Part shown: positions 18,173-28,392 of the stretch, in pieces
Layout of the letters: every line of letters starts with the position of its first letter
How positions within the stretch are numbered: position 1 is the stretch's first letter
Source: Psychrobacter sp. P2G3
GTDB taxonomy: Bacteria; Pseudomonadota; Gammaproteobacteria; Pseudomonadales; Moraxellaceae
Assembly (NCBI RefSeq): GCF_001593285.1
Contig: NZ_CP012529.1
Location: forward strand, 3,257,752-3,321,751
Direction of reading: 5' to 3'
DNA: 64,000 nucleotides
Translations under genes and position numbers: made by a program
Notes under the pieces: generated by a model
What the model saw: the letters and a program-made list of their open reading frames with translations, nothing else
The model's database searches: none
Told to the model about the DNA's origin: nothing

Positions 18173-18850
18173 ATGGATAAGCAGCTTTTAATTTTTGACT
18201 TCGATGGCACCTTAATTGATAGTGTGCCAGATTTGGCTGATGCTACTAACACTATGTTAACCACGCTAGGTAAAGAAACCTACTCTCTCGACACCATACG
18301 TAACTGGGTCGGCAATGGCTCAAGAATGCTGGTCGAGCGCGCGTTGGTGGGTAAGATAGTGGTTTTAGAAGGTGAATTAACGGTCGAGGAAGCCGATCAT
18401 GCTGAGCAAGTGTTTTTTGAGGCTTATAACAATATTAGTGGTAGCAAAACCGTCGCCTACCCAGATGTAGATAGCGGACTAAAAAAACTCAAAGCAGCGG
18501 GCTATATGTTGGCATTAGTGACCAATAAACCCATTCGTTTCGTCCCTAAAATCTTGCAATCCTTTGGATGGCAAGATTTGTTTGTAGAAGTCTTAGGTGG
18601 TGATAGTCTGCCCGTTAAAAAACCAGACCCCGCGCCGCTACTCCATGTCTGTGGGGCGTTAAATGTTACTCCAGACCAAGCGGTCATGATTGGTGATTCA
18701 AGAAACGATATCTTAGCCGGACAAAATGCCAATATGGACACCCTTGGACTGTCTTATGGTTATAACTATGGGCAAGACATTCGTGAACTGAATCCTACCG
18801 AAGCATTTGATGACTTTGCTGCCTTGGTTAAATACCTTTTAAAGGGTTAA
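18173..18850 (+). CDS. gph: Phosphoglycolate phosphatase
   Basis: HAD-superfamily hydrolase (225 aa) that removes phosphate from 2-phosphoglycolate made during DNA repair. Motif I is FDFDGTLIDS with the nucleophile and acid Asp; motif II is ALVTNKP; motif III Lys lies in VKKPDPAPL; motif IV is MIGDSRNDI. A helical cap sits between motif I and II (subclass I), typical of Gph. Related HAD enzymes such as MupP have a similar layout, so the exact substrate is inferred. Confidence 0.85.
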   Translation: MDKQLLIFDFDGTLIDSVPDLADATNTMLTTLGKETYSLDTIRNWVGNGSRMLVERALVGKIVVLEGELTVEEADHAEQVFFEAYNNISGSKTVAYPDVDSGLKKLKAAGYMLALVTNKPIRFVPKILQSFGWQDLFVEVLGGDSLPVKKPDPAPLLHVCGALNVTPDQAVMIGDSRNDILAGQNANMDTLGLSYGYNYGQDIRELNPTEAFDDFAALVKYLLKG

Positions 18851-18950
18851 TATTTTAAAAGATTGATCTTTTAATAGAACTAGAATAATGAATTGATAAG
18901 CAAATAACCCTTTACCCTACGCACTTGCATTCTGCGACGAGACCTTTGAT

Positions 18951-20660
18951 ATGACCGTACCTAGCGATATTGCCATCGCCCAAAATGTTACCTTACAGCC
19001 CATCAACGACATTGCGCAAAAACTTGGTTTATCAGCCACTCATATCGAACCTTACGGACATTTTAAGGCAAAAATAAATCCAGCCGATGTGTTTGCCATG
19101 CCAGCTAAGGCAAAGCAGAGCAAATTAATATTGGTCACTGCGATTAACCCAACGCCCGCTGGCGAAGGCAAAACCACGGTCACTATCGGTTTGGCTGATG
19201 CTTTGAACCGTATCCACAAGCAACAAGAAAGCGGTGAGAAAACGGCGGTTGCCATACGTGAGCCCTCCATCGGCCCGGTATTTGGGATTAAAGGCGGTGC
19301 AGCTGGCGGCGGTTACGCGCAAGTACTGCCCATGGAAGATATCAACCTGCATTTTACTGGTGACTTTCATGCGATTGGAGCAGCAAATAATCTGCTGGCA
19401 GCGCTGTTAGACAACCATATCTATCAAGGTAACGAGCTAAATATCGATCCCAAACAAGTATTCTGGCGTCGTGCAGTCGATATGAATGATCGTCAACTGC
19501 GTAATATCATCAGTGGCATTGGTAAAACCACGGATGGCGTGATGCGTGAGGATGGTTTTGATATTACTGTCGCCTCTGAAGTGATGGCTATTTTTTGCTT
19601 AGCGACAGACTTGAACGACTTAAAACAACGCCTAGGCAACATCTTAATAGCTTATAACAAAGACAAACAGCCAATCTACGCCAAAGACCTCAATGCTCAT
19701 GGTGCAATGGCAGTACTCCTAAAAGAAGCCATTAAACCGAACCTTGTACAGACGATTGAGGGCACGCCTGCCATCGTCCACGGTGGCCCATTTGCCAATA
19801 TCGCCCATGGCTGCAACTCCGTTATTGCGACCCGCGTTGCCATGCATTTGGCAGACTATACGCTCACCGAAGCGGGCTTTGGTGCCGACCTTGGGGCGCA
19901 GAAATTTTGTGATATCAAATGTCGCTTGTCAGGATTGACGCCAGATGCGGCCGTCATTGTCGCCACCATTCGAGCGTTAAAATACAATGGTGGCGTGGCT
20001 AAAGACAATCTAACCACTGAAAATCTATCAGCGCTTGAGCAAGGCATGCCCAATCTCATGAAGCATATCGAAAATATGCAAGAAGTCTATGGACTGCCCG
20101 TAGTCGTCGCCATTAACCAGTTTGTCAGTGATACCGACGCTGAGATTGAGTTGGTACGGCAAGCTTGCCTAGAAAAAGGCGTGGAAGTTGCCCTAACGCA
20201 AGTATGGGAGAAAGGCGGCGCTGGCGGTGAAGAATTAGCAAATACTTTACTAAGTTTGCTCAATGACAACAGTAATAAACCCAGCCAATTTCGTTTAGCT
20301 TATGACAGTGACAACAGTATTGCGGATAAAATTCGCACGATTGCGCAGCGAATCTATGGGGCCGATGATATTGATATCAGCAGCGCAGCTCAGTCCAAAA
20401 TACGCCGCCTAGAAGAACTAAATCTCGATAAGATGCCAGTTTGTATCGCCAAAACCCAGTATTCGCTTAGTGATAATGCCAAATTACTGGGGCGGCCTAC
20501 TGGTTTTGATATCCATGTACGCGATATCAGCATCTCGTCTGGCGCAGGGTTTATCGTGGTGATTTGTGGCCCTATTATGAAAATGCCTGGATTGCCTAAA
20601 CGCCCTTCAGCGGAGCATATTGATTTAGATGATGCTGGTAATATCACTGGGCTGTTTTGA
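18951..20660 (+). CDS. fhs: Formate-tetrahydrofolate ligase
   Basis: Makes 10-formyl-THF from formate, THF and ATP (569 aa). It has the P-loop [14 protein letters not shown] (about 65-78), [16 protein letters not shown], the [15 protein letters not shown] block, and a conserved [12 protein letters not shown]. Length is close to the bacterial 555-560. It lies alone and is convergent with comM; only 12 bp separate the stop codons. It would give the cell a formate entry into one-carbon metabolism. Confidence 0.95.
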   Translation: MTVPSDIAIAQNVTLQPINDIAQKLGLSATHIEPYGHFKAKINPADVFAMPAKAKQSKLILVTAINPTPAGEGKTTVTIGLADALNRIHKQQESGEKTAVAIREPSIGPVFGIKGGAAGGGYAQVLPMEDINLHFTGDFHAIGAANNLLAALLDNHIYQGNELNIDPKQVFWRRAVDMNDRQLRNIISGIGKTTDGVMREDGFDITVASEVMAIFCLATDLNDLKQRLGNILIAYNKDKQPIYAKDLNAHGAMAVLLKEAIKPNLVQTIEGTPAIVHGGPFANIAHGCNSVIATRVAMHLADYTLTEAGFGADLGAQKFCDIKCRLSGLTPDAAVIVATIRALKYNGGVAKDNLTTENLSALEQGMPNLMKHIENMQEVYGLPVVVAINQFVSDTDAEIELVRQACLEKGVEVALTQVWEKGGAGGEELANTLLSLLNDNSNKPSQFRLAYDSDNSIADKIRTIAQRIYGADDIDISSAAQSKIRRLEELNLDKMPVCIAKTQYSLSDNAKLLGRPTGFDIHVRDISISSGAGFIVVICGPIMKMPGLPKRPSAEHIDLDDAGNITGLF

Positions 20661-20672
20661 TTTAACAATAAA

Positions 20673-22259
20673 CTACTTACTACGATAACTCAGCGCTTCA
20701 GACACATGGGCGCTAGTAATGTCGATACTATCGGCAAGATCGGCAATAGTGCGTGCGACTCGCAACACGCGATGATAACCACGGGCAGATAGATTCAAGC
20801 GTTGCTGAGCTAGCTGTAGTAATTGCTGTTCGCCCTCGCCTAACTGAATATATTTATCAATCTCGCTAGGGCTCAGCTCGTTATTTACTTTCTGTTGTCG
20901 CTTTAATTGATTTTTATACGCGGCAGCGACTCGAGTGCGTACCTGCTCAGATGTTTCGCCAGCCTGAGCATCTTGCAGGTCTGCAATCGGTAACGCTGGC
21001 ACGGTAATATGCAAATCAATACGATCAAGTAGCGGGCCTGATAGTTTATCTTGATAGCGCTTAATCTGTTCAGGTCGACAACGACAACGGCCTGATGTAT
21101 CGCCATCATAGCCACAAGGGCAAGGATTCATCGCCGCCACCAACTGAAAGTTTGCTGGAAAGGTCATCTGCGAGTTGGCGCGGCTAATGGTGATTTGCTT
21201 CGCTTCTAACGGCTGGCGTAATACTTCCAGCACCGTACGATCAAATTCTGGTAATTCATCGAGAAATAAAACGCCCTTATTCGCAAGCGTAATCTCACCA
21301 GGTTTAGGACGTGAGCCTCCTCCGACCAACGCCACCGCTGATATGGTGTGATGCACTTGTCTAAATGGCCGTGTGCCATAATCGTAGTCACTGTCTGCAA
21401 CTGAATAGGTACTAGCAACTTCTAACGCGTCCTCGTCACTTAAATCAGGCAGGATAGTCGGTAGCCGCGATGCCATTAAAGTCTTACCGGAACCGGGTGG
21501 CCCTGTAAATAACAGCGAGTGCCCACCAGCGGCGGCAATCTCTAATGCTCGCCTAGCATGATGCTGACCTTTGACATCCGCCAAATCTACTTTATATCCC
21601 GTATGCTGCTGTGCCGGACTGGGCTGAACGACCTCTAAACGCTCATAATTAGCATTTGGATTGGTCAGTGATTGCAGATGATCGCAAACGGCTTTTAAAC
21701 TATCCGCCGCCAATATCTCTACCCCTTCAACACGGCTAGCCTCAGCTCCATTATCTATCGGTACGATTAACTGCGCTGCTTGTGGTTCTTGCAGATGCTC
21801 ATTCAGTTGTGAATTATTACTTTTTGACGCCTTCGATACTTTTAACGTTTTTAAGGCTAACGCTTCTGCTTTTATGGCTCGAGCGACAGCCAAGCTACCT
21901 GTCACTTGCCGCAGATTTCCATTTAACGCAAGCTCACCGATAAACTCAAACCCTGACAATACTTCTGGATCCAATTGATCGCTGGCTGCCAAAATACCGA
22001 TGGCAATCGGCAAATCTAGCCTCGCACCATCTTTTGGTAAGTCTGCTGGCGCTAAATTAATCGTCAGGCGGCGATTGGGAAATTGAAAACCTGAATTAAG
22101 AATCGCCGAGCGCACTCTATCTTTGCTCTCGCGTACGGCGGCTTCTGGTAGACCCACAATCGTTAACGCTGGCAGGCCTTGCGACAAATGAACTTCAATG
22201 ATGACCTTTGGGGCATGCAAACCGACGACTGAACGGGTATAGACTTGGGCAAACGACAT
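20673..22259 (-). CDS. comM: ComM/YifB-family AAA+ ATPase (Mg-chelatase-like)
   Basis: Hexameric helicase family (528 aa) that promotes branch migration during natural transformation. The N-terminal ChlI-like domain (TRSVVGLHAPKVIIEVHLSQGLPALTIVGL) is followed by an AAA+ core with Walker A FTGPPGSGKT, Walker B VLFLDELPEF, and a zinc-like cluster CPCGYDGDTSGRCRC, then the C-terminal ChlI domain ending near YRSK. About 30 residues of insert (near 140-170) are longer than usual. With dprA at 45-46 kb it suggests competence functions in this organism. Confidence 0.92.
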   Translation of the reverse strand: MSFAQVYTRSVVGLHAPKVIIEVHLSQGLPALTIVGLPEAAVRESKDRVRSAILNSGFQFPNRRLTINLAPADLPKDGARLDLPIAIGILAASDQLDPEVLSGFEFIGELALNGNLRQVTGSLAVARAIKAEALALKTLKVSKASKSNNSQLNEHLQEPQAAQLIVPIDNGAEASRVEGVEILAADSLKAVCDHLQSLTNPNANYERLEVVQPSPAQQHTGYKVDLADVKGQHHARRALEIAAAGGHSLLFTGPPGSGKTLMASRLPTILPDLSDEDALEVASTYSVADSDYDYGTRPFRQVHHTISAVALVGGGSRPKPGEITLANKGVLFLDELPEFDRTVLEVLRQPLEAKQITISRANSQMTFPANFQLVAAMNPCPCGYDGDTSGRCRCRPEQIKRYQDKLSGPLLDRIDLHITVPALPIADLQDAQAGETSEQVRTRVAAAYKNQLKRQQKVNNELSPSEIDKYIQLGEGEQQLLQLAQQRLNLSARGYHRVLRVARTIADLADSIDITSAHVSEALSYRSK

Positions 22260-22816
22260 CAGCGTTTCCTAGTAGAGGGAATATTGATAATAGAGCATTA
22301 TTTATCAACGCGCAAATGTCGTGTTTTATTGTTTATAAACGTATCAAGTTGCAATGGTCTGAAATTACGAGTTTGGAATTAAGATAATTCATTAGCTAGT
22401 CTATGAAATGCGCGATAGCAGTCTAAGTTTTTGTTGTTCAACACTTTAAAAAAGAAGCTCGCTTCTAGATATAAGCCAAACGATAGAAAATTTATACCTT
22501 AATAGCTTCATTAATTTGCTAGCAAAGACAATTAAAGTTGGTATATGATAAACGAGTGCTCTTATGCTTAATCTTATTTAACAAAGACTTACGGCTTACA
22601 CTTCATTGATAACTTCTTATGACTGTTGGTACTGGTATAAGGACATTCTAAAACCTCAACCTCAACCTCAACCTCAACCTCAACCTCAACCTCAACCTCA
22701 ACCTGAAATATCGAAGACCAGCAAGAGCATTATTGGCAATAAAAGGAATTTATTGATCATGTAAAGCTTAATGGTTAGCTTTTGCCGCAGCTTTACATAA
22801 CACCAATTAACCATGG
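22260..22816. other. 557-bp divergent gap with a hexanucleotide repeat
   Basis: Holds the AACCTC tandem repeat at 22652-22704 (separate entry). The rest is AT-rich and should carry promoters for comM (minus) and the acylase gene (plus). A short frame beginning at TTG 22606 passes through the repeat as Pro-Gln units and ends at 22761; it lacks a ribosome site and I do not call it. Confidence 0.5.
22652..22704 (+). repeat. AACCTC hexanucleotide tandem repeat, 8.8 copies
   Basis: Perfect direct repeats of AACCTC over 53 bp: eight full units plus AACCT. It lies 112-125 bp ahead of the acylase gene starts. Perfect short repeats of this length are prone to slipped-strand copy number change. Confidence 0.95.
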
Positions 22817-22828
22817 ATGGGTAAGCTT

Positions 22829-25276
22829 ATGATCATCAAAGTGCTTAATCAGCGTGTATGCACACTCACGCTATTGACGGTAGCAGTATCATTGGGATTG
22901 TCCGGTTGTTTCGGAGATGACGATGATAACTCTTACACTCCTTCTGTGACGTATTCAGCAGATATCCAGCGTACTGAATTCGGCATACCACATATCACTG
23001 CTAAGAATTATAAAGGTCTAGGCTACGGTGTAGGCTATGCTTTTGCTGAAGATAATATCTGCTCGTTGGCGCGTGAAATTGTGATTGCCAATGGTCAGAG
23101 CATGCTTTATTTAGAAGATGACGGTAACGTCGCTAGTGACATCTTTTATACGTGGTATAACTCCCAAACCCGACGTGCTGAATTCTTAGCGGCTCAAGAC
23201 CCAGAAGTAATCGACGCTGTCAAAGGCTATGCTGCTGGCTATAGTCGCTATTTACGCGATAAAGGCGTGGCTAATCTTGACCCTGATTGTGCCGGAGCTA
23301 AATGGGTACGTGAAATCAGTGTCGATGATTTGCTAGCTCTTTATGGTAAAGCCAACTTGCGCGGTGGATTATCCAACTTTGTCGGTCCAATCGTTGCAGC
23401 AACGCCACCAGCACAGAACAGCATAATGAGTAGCTCTAGAATGCGTTCTATTGGCCCAGAACCCGAAGTTGAATTTGATATGACCACCATCAATGTACTA
23501 GATGGCGGCAGTAATGCTTATGCGTTAGGCAAAGATGTTACCGATACCAAAAGCGGTATACTATATGGCAATCCACACGAGCCGTGGAATGGAGTCCAGC
23601 GCTTTTATCAATTCCATCTTACCTTACCCGGTGAGCTTGACGTCATGGGTGCTGCCCAACAAGGTCAACCGTTCCCCAATATCGGCTTTAACAAAGATGT
23701 CGCTTGGAGTCATACTGTTTCTACCGCCAAACGCTTTACGCTTTATCAGTTGAGCCTAGTGAACGGCGACCCCATGAAGTACAACTATAAAAATAGTGAC
23801 GGTAGTGTCGAACAACGTGACATCGAGAAGGTCGATGTGACTATCCAATTGCCTAATAATGAAACGTTGGTGCAGCCCATCTATCTTTCGCATTTTGGTC
23901 CTATGCTAGCGGTTGATAAGGTTAACGGTGGCTTGCCAGCTTGGGGTGCTAATAATTTGGCATTTACGATTCGTGATGCAGCATCGGAGAACCCACGATC
24001 ACTTAATCAATGGCTGGGCATGAACAAAGCCACCAGTGTTGAAGATTTAAAAGATAGTATGCAAGATATCGTCGGCTTAGGGTTTGTTAATACCATTGCC
24101 ACTGACAGAAATGGCAAAGCACTTTACGCTGATATCTCGACAGTACCTCACGTTACGGCACAAAAATTAAATACCTGTATTACCAATCAACCATATCTAC
24201 AAGCGTTGGTTAGCTTCGACTTGCCAGCACTAAACGGCAGCACGGCTGACTGTGAATGGGGTAATGATGCAGACTCACCACAAGCGGGCATCTTTGGACG
24301 CTCAAACTTGCCATTCTTAATTCGTAATGACTATGTCGCCAACTCAAATGACAGTTATTGGTTGAGCAATCCTGAAGAGCCACTAACTGGTTTTTCACCA
24401 CTGCTGCGTCGACGCTTGCAGCCATTTGTAGGGCCTAATCCTGTAAACGGTGTGCCGCTACTGATGCGTACTCGCATGGCATTTGAGCAGATACTAGATC
24501 GACTCGAAAATTCGGACGGTCTTGGTGGTACTAAATTTACTCTAGACAACCTTCAAGATGTCGTTTATGGCAATCGCAGTTATGTTGCCGAGTTGGTACT
24601 TGACGATGTATTAGCGGATTGTAATGCCAATCCAATCATGCCGTTAACCAGTGGTGCAACCATTGATGCCACTCAAGCTTGTAACGTGCTAACCAACTGG
24701 GATCGTCGTGACAATCTTGATAGCAAAGGCGCTCACGTATTTAGAGAGTTTTGGCGTAATGTCAACTTCACTGAAACAACTGATGCTGCGTTTAATGTTA
24801 AATTTGATGTGAATGATCCGCTCAATACGCCTCGCGATTTAATTATTGATAGTGATACGCGTAAAGCTTTAGGTGATTCAATCGCGTTTTTTAATGGCAA
24901 AAACATAGCCCTTGATGCCAAGTTAGCGGATCTACAATATGTAATCGATGCAGGCATGAACAACGCAAAAATCCCTATGCATGGTGGGCTAGGACGTGAA
25001 GGAATATTCAACGTTGCACAAGGTCAAGGTTTAAATGAGGATGGTACCTATAAACCAATTAGCAACGGTCCAACTTATATGCAGACAGTGACCTTTGATG
25101 ATAAAGGGCCTGTTGTAGAAGCGTTGCTGGCCTACTCGCAATCGGCGGATACCACAAGACCGTATCACCGTGACCAAACGCGTCGCTACTCGAATAAAGA
25201 GTGGATTCGCCTACCTTTTAGCGCTAGTGAAATCTCCAATCAAGCAGTTGGTAATAAGATTAAATTAAGAGAATAG
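22829..25276 (+). CDS. Penicillin acylase family lipoprotein (Ntn hydrolase)
   Basis: N-terminal-nucleophile amidase of about 815 aa, related to penicillin G, glutaryl-7-ACA and acyl-homoserine-lactone acylases. The precursor has a lipoprotein signal ending at Cys27 (LGLSGC), an alpha subunit starting SADIQRTEFGIPHITAKNY, a spacer, and the autocleavage site before Ser228 (LDGGSNAYAL). The beta subunit has GNPHEPW and the FTLYQL region. The substrate may be an N-acyl-homoserine lactone or another N-acyl amide; sequence does not decide. ATG 22829 was chosen over 22817 because it starts the signal peptide. Confidence 0.85.
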   Translation: MIIKVLNQRVCTLTLLTVAVSLGLSGCFGDDDDNSYTPSVTYSADIQRTEFGIPHITAKNYKGLGYGVGYAFAEDNICSLAREIVIANGQSMLYLEDDGNVASDIFYTWYNSQTRRAEFLAAQDPEVIDAVKGYAAGYSRYLRDKGVANLDPDCAGAKWVREISVDDLLALYGKANLRGGLSNFVGPIVAATPPAQNSIMSSSRMRSIGPEPEVEFDMTTINVLDGGSNAYALGKDVTDTKSGILYGNPHEPWNGVQRFYQFHLTLPGELDVMGAAQQGQPFPNIGFNKDVAWSHTVSTAKRFTLYQLSLVNGDPMKYNYKNSDGSVEQRDIEKVDVTIQLPNNETLVQPIYLSHFGPMLAVDKVNGGLPAWGANNLAFTIRDAASENPRSLNQWLGMNKATSVEDLKDSMQDIVGLGFVNTIATDRNGKALYADISTVPHVTAQKLNTCITNQPYLQALVSFDLPALNGSTADCEWGNDADSPQAGIFGRSNLPFLIRNDYVANSNDSYWLSNPEEPLTGFSPLLRRRLQPFVGPNPVNGVPLLMRTRMAFEQILDRLENSDGLGGTKFTLDNLQDVVYGNRSYVAELVLDDVLADCNANPIMPLTSGATIDATQACNVLTNWDRRDNLDSKGAHVFREFWRNVNFTETTDAAFNVKFDVNDPLNTPRDLIIDSDTRKALGDSIAFFNGKNIALDAKLADLQYVIDAGMNNAKIPMHGGLGREGIFNVAQGQGLNEDGTYKPISNGPTYMQTVTFDDKGPVVEALLAYSQSADTTRPYHRDQTRRYSNKEWIRLPFSASEISNQAVGNKIKLRE

Positions 25277-25317
25277 CTCTAGGCTAAATTGACGTAAATA
25301 TTATAAACACATACATA

Positions 25318-25350
25318 AGACCTCAGATAAACTCTGGGGTTCTTTGCTTA
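25318..25350 (+). terminator. Probable terminator after the acylase gene
   Basis: CCTCAGA / TCTGGGG hairpin (with G-U pairs) followed by a weak T-rich tail TTCTTTGCTT. It begins 42 bp past the stop. Confidence 0.5.
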
Positions 25351-25596
25351 TCATCGAAAAAGTATATCTAATAACTGATTAACAACGACCGTAGTTTTCT
25401 AAAAACTAAATAGACTATTAGCCCTTATTCTATGCTACGAGGTTAAATCAGAGTGGCAGAAGACGAATTGACAATCAGTGAGCGCCAACACTTACAGTCT
25501 TTTTTGGAAAGTAATTCTGTGGACAATTAATTCGATAGCTATCGAGTCAATTATGGGGGTACAAAACCAATCAACCACCACAATATTAGTAAGGAT

Positions 25597-25682
25597 TTGC
25601 TATAATAGTGGCTATATATTTAGCCACTAATGCCTTATCAAAAACTTTGATAAACCATGTTTTAGCCTTTAAAGTATGGCTA
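25597..25682 (+). promoter_or_regulatory. hemN promoter and three-hairpin leader
   Basis: TTGCTATAATAG is an extended -10 box at 25598-25609. Three perfect or near-perfect palindromes follow: TAGTGGCTA / TAGCCACTA (25606-25629), TTATCAAA / TTTGATAA (25635-25653), and TAGCC / GGCTA (25663-25682), the last followed by a T-rich run. The last could act as an attenuator. Confidence 0.5.
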
Positions 25683-25719
25683 TTTTTATTTTAGATGGAT
25701 TTGGTATAAGGAATGCCCT

Positions 25720-27258
25720 ATGAGTGAAGTGAACAGTAACACCCAGCAGCCTTACAACCATGCTAATGAGCAGCCTACTACGGTACGCCCTGTCATGCAG
25801 CCTGACAACCCTTATGCCAGTACGCGCGGCAGCATCATGACTAAACAGCTACCCGCATTCGATGAAGCTATGATCAATAAATACAACCGCTCAGGGCCGC
25901 GCTATACTTCCTACCCGACCGCCTTAGAGTTTTCACCGATGCCTGAGGGCCTTGAGACAAAAATTCTGCAGAATCGTGAAGCTCGTGCTCCGTTATCCTT
26001 ATATTTTCACATTCCATTCTGTCGTCATCTTTGCTACTACTGTGCCTGTAATAAAATTATCACCAAAAAAAATAGCGACTCAGGCGATTATCTTCAATAT
26101 CTCATCAAAGAGATTAAGCACAAACGTCGCTTATTATCTGCGCCAGAAGATAGTAGCAAGCCACTCGTTAAACAGCTACATTTAGGTGGTGGTACGCCAA
26201 CGTTTTTGCGTGATGAAGAGATGGTACAGCTGTGGGAGTTTTTGCAGACGCAGTTTGATTTTTTACCTGAAGATGAAGGCGACTACTCTATTGAGATTGA
26301 TCCACGTGAGCTAAGTGGTGAGACCTTAAAAGTATTACGCAACCTCGGTTTTAACCGAGTCAGCTTGGGCGTGCAGGATTTAGACGAGACCGTACAAATC
26401 GCGGTCAATCGCGTGCATTCAGCAGAGTTGATTGAAAACGTGCTAAATGCAGCGCGCGAATTGGGCTTTCACTCTATTAATATTGACCTGATTTATGGTC
26501 TGCCGCATCAAACGCCTGCAACCTTGGAAAAAACGGTACGCCGTATCATCGAGATGTCGCCAGATCGTCTGTCGGTATTTAACTATGCGCATCTGCCAGA
26601 GCGCTTTAAAGCCCAACGTCAAATTAAAGATGATGATTTGCCAGATCCAGCTGCTAAGCTCGCCATGCTTGGCAACACCATCAATACGCTGACCGAAGCT
26701 GGCTATCAATATATCGGTATTGACCATTTTGCTAAGCCTGATGACGAGCTGGCTGTCGCACAGCGCGAAGGCAAATTACACCGTAACTTCCAAGGTTATA
26801 CCATCATGGGCGACTGTGATTTGCTAGGTTTTGGCGTCTCATCCATCAGTCAAATTGCCAATGCCAACACCCGCTATATCCTACAAAACGATACGGATCT
26901 ACAAGCTTATCAAGCCAATATTGATGCGGCGCAAAACAACCCTGCTATCATGCCGGCGGTAAAAGTTATTAAAACCTCTATTAAAGATCGCTTGCGCGAA
27001 TATGTGATTATGAATTTATTATGTCATGACTATATCGACTTTAAAGATGTGAATCAAAAGTTCGGTATCGATGCGATTACTTATTTTATTGATGAGATTT
27101 CGCAGCTTGGCGCAATGCAAGAAGATAGGCTCATTGATATGGATGCTGCTGGTATTCGTGTCTTACCGAAAGGTCGCCTTCTAGGACGCAACGTCGCTAT
27201 GGTGTTTGATGAATATCTTGATAAGAAGCATAAAAATCGCTTTTCTAAAGTTATTTGA
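25720..27258 (+). CDS. hemN: Oxygen-independent coproporphyrinogen III oxidase HemN
   Basis: Radical SAM enzyme (512 aa) converting coproporphyrinogen III to protoporphyrinogen IX without oxygen. The cluster motif CRHLCYYCACNK has the HemN pattern CxxxCxxCxC. SGPRYTSYPTALEF is the trip-wire N-terminal region, and LGGGTPTFL and the IDLIYGLPHQT segment follow. The first 38 residues are a disordered extension compared with E. coli HemN; the start at 25720 is supported by AAGGA. It has a structured leader, which may tune expression. Confidence 0.95.
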   Translation: MSEVNSNTQQPYNHANEQPTTVRPVMQPDNPYASTRGSIMTKQLPAFDEAMINKYNRSGPRYTSYPTALEFSPMPEGLETKILQNREARAPLSLYFHIPFCRHLCYYCACNKIITKKNSDSGDYLQYLIKEIKHKRRLLSAPEDSSKPLVKQLHLGGGTPTFLRDEEMVQLWEFLQTQFDFLPEDEGDYSIEIDPRELSGETLKVLRNLGFNRVSLGVQDLDETVQIAVNRVHSAELIENVLNAARELGFHSINIDLIYGLPHQTPATLEKTVRRIIEMSPDRLSVFNYAHLPERFKAQRQIKDDDLPDPAAKLAMLGNTINTLTEAGYQYIGIDHFAKPDDELAVAQREGKLHRNFQGYTIMGDCDLLGFGVSSISQIANANTRYILQNDTDLQAYQANIDAAQNNPAIMPAVKVIKTSIKDRLREYVIMNLLCHDYIDFKDVNQKFGIDAITYFIDEISQLGAMQEDRLIDMDAAGIRVLPKGRLLGRNVAMVFDEYLDKKHKNRFSKVI

Positions 27259-27291
27259 TTTTATTATCTTCTAAATTAAAAAGTAGCCATA

Positions 27292-27317
27292 AAAAAGACC
27301 TCAGTTGAGGTCTTTTT
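27292..27317 (+). terminator. Bidirectional terminator, hemN / SPFH gene
   Basis: AAAAAGACCTCA / TGAGGTCTTTTT hairpin with A and T runs on either side, between convergent genes. Confidence 0.9.
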
Positions 27318-27346
27318 CGTGTACGTTTATAGTCGTCTATCGTCTG

Positions 27347-28228
27347 TTAAACTTTCAATTTATCACCAACCATACCCTTAACCGTACTTAGGATATCAGC
27401 GGGTAATACTACCATTTTCGAATTATTAGATTCAGCCAACTGACGAATCGACTTGATATACTGCTCACCAAGCAAGTAGACAATCGGCATCTCCTCATCT
27501 CCCATGGCAGCAGTAATAAGACGAATCGACTCTTCAGACCCTTTAGCCAGTACGACTTGCGCTTCCGCATCACGACGTGAAGCCTCTAGGCGACCATCCG
27601 CTTCCAAGATAGCAGCCTGCTTTTGACCATCGGCACGCGTCACTGTCGCACGACGTAGACGCTCTGCCGCCGCTTGCTCTTCCATAGATGCTTGCATGGT
27701 TTGTGAAGGGTTAATATCTTGAATCTCTACCGTTTTTAGCGTGATGCCCCAGTCAGCGATATCTTCTGAAATTGCATGCTTGAGCAATGCTTTGATCTCA
27801 TCACGACTAGATAATGCGCTGTCCAAATCCATCTCACCGATGATTGAACGCAATGAGGTTTGTACTAGATTGCGAATACCATATTCATAATCTTCGATAC
27901 CATAAACTGCTTTATCAGGACGTACGATATTAATATAAGCAACCGCGTTAGCAATAATTACCACGTTGTCGCGGGTAATCACTTCTTGTGACGGAATATC
28001 TAATACAATATCTTTTGTCGTTACTTTATAGGACACCGTATCAATAAAAGGAATAATCAGCGTTAAACCAGGCTCTAGCGTTTGATTATATTTGCCTAAA
28101 CGCTGCACGATCCATTTATAGCCTTGCGGTACGATACGCACTCCCTTAAAGACGGTCAGGGCAATTAAAGCAACTAATACCAGCATAACGATACTAATAC
28201 TATTCATGCTACTCACGATGCTATTCAT
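27347..28228 (-). CDS. qmcA: SPFH/band 7 membrane protein (QmcA-like, stomatin family)
   Basis: Membrane-associated scaffold (about 293 aa) that forms cage-like microdomain assemblies. It has one N-terminal helix (IVMLVLVALIALTVF), the band 7 core starting VPQGYKWIVQRLGKYNQTLEPGL, and a long coiled coil rich in Ala and Glu (EEQAAAERLRRATVTRADGQ). The start at 28228 is preferred over the upstream Met because AAGGAGAG precedes it. The partner nfeD is upstream on the same strand, as usual for this family. Confidence 0.9.
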   Translation of the reverse strand: MNSIVSSMNSISIVMLVLVALIALTVFKGVRIVPQGYKWIVQRLGKYNQTLEPGLTLIIPFIDTVSYKVTTKDIVLDIPSQEVITRDNVVIIANAVAYINIVRPDKAVYGIEDYEYGIRNLVQTSLRSIIGEMDLDSALSSRDEIKALLKHAISEDIADWGITLKTVEIQDINPSQTMQASMEEQAAAERLRRATVTRADGQKQAAILEADGRLEASRRDAEAQVVLAKGSEESIRLITAAMGDEEMPIVYLLGEQYIKSIRQLAESNNSKMVVLPADILSTVKGMVGDKLKV

Positions 28229-28392
28229 AATGCTCTCCTTGAACCATTGCCATAAATGGTGCAGCAATGTCTTATTTATTTAATCTCTACCATTCCGATG
28301 TATCTTACGCTCTTGCAAGTCATTGCTATGCTGAAAAGAAAACAATATCTCATGCTACTAAATAAACGTTGCCAATAAAATACTGAGACCGC

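Larger units (their letters stand above)
25277..25719. other. 443-bp gap with terminator and hemN leader
   Basis: The left part has the acylase terminator at 25318-25350; the right part has the hemN promoter and three stacked palindromes (separate entries). A 25-codon frame from GTG 25453 ends at 25530; it has no family resemblance and is not called. Confidence 0.5.

Noticed and set aside
22606..22761. Frame passing through the hexanucleotide repeat as Pro-Gln units
   Set aside because: It has no ATG and no ribosome site, and the codons around the repeat show no protein-like pattern. The repeat is better treated as intergenic.
25453..25530. 25-codon GTG frame upstream of hemN
   Set aside because: Too short, no family resemblance and no ribosome site. 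Could be a remnant, but nothing supports that.
25635..25653. FNR/Anr box in the hemN leader
   Set aside because: The half-sites are in the order ATCAA...TTGAT, the reverse of the FNR consensus, so I list it only as a palindrome.
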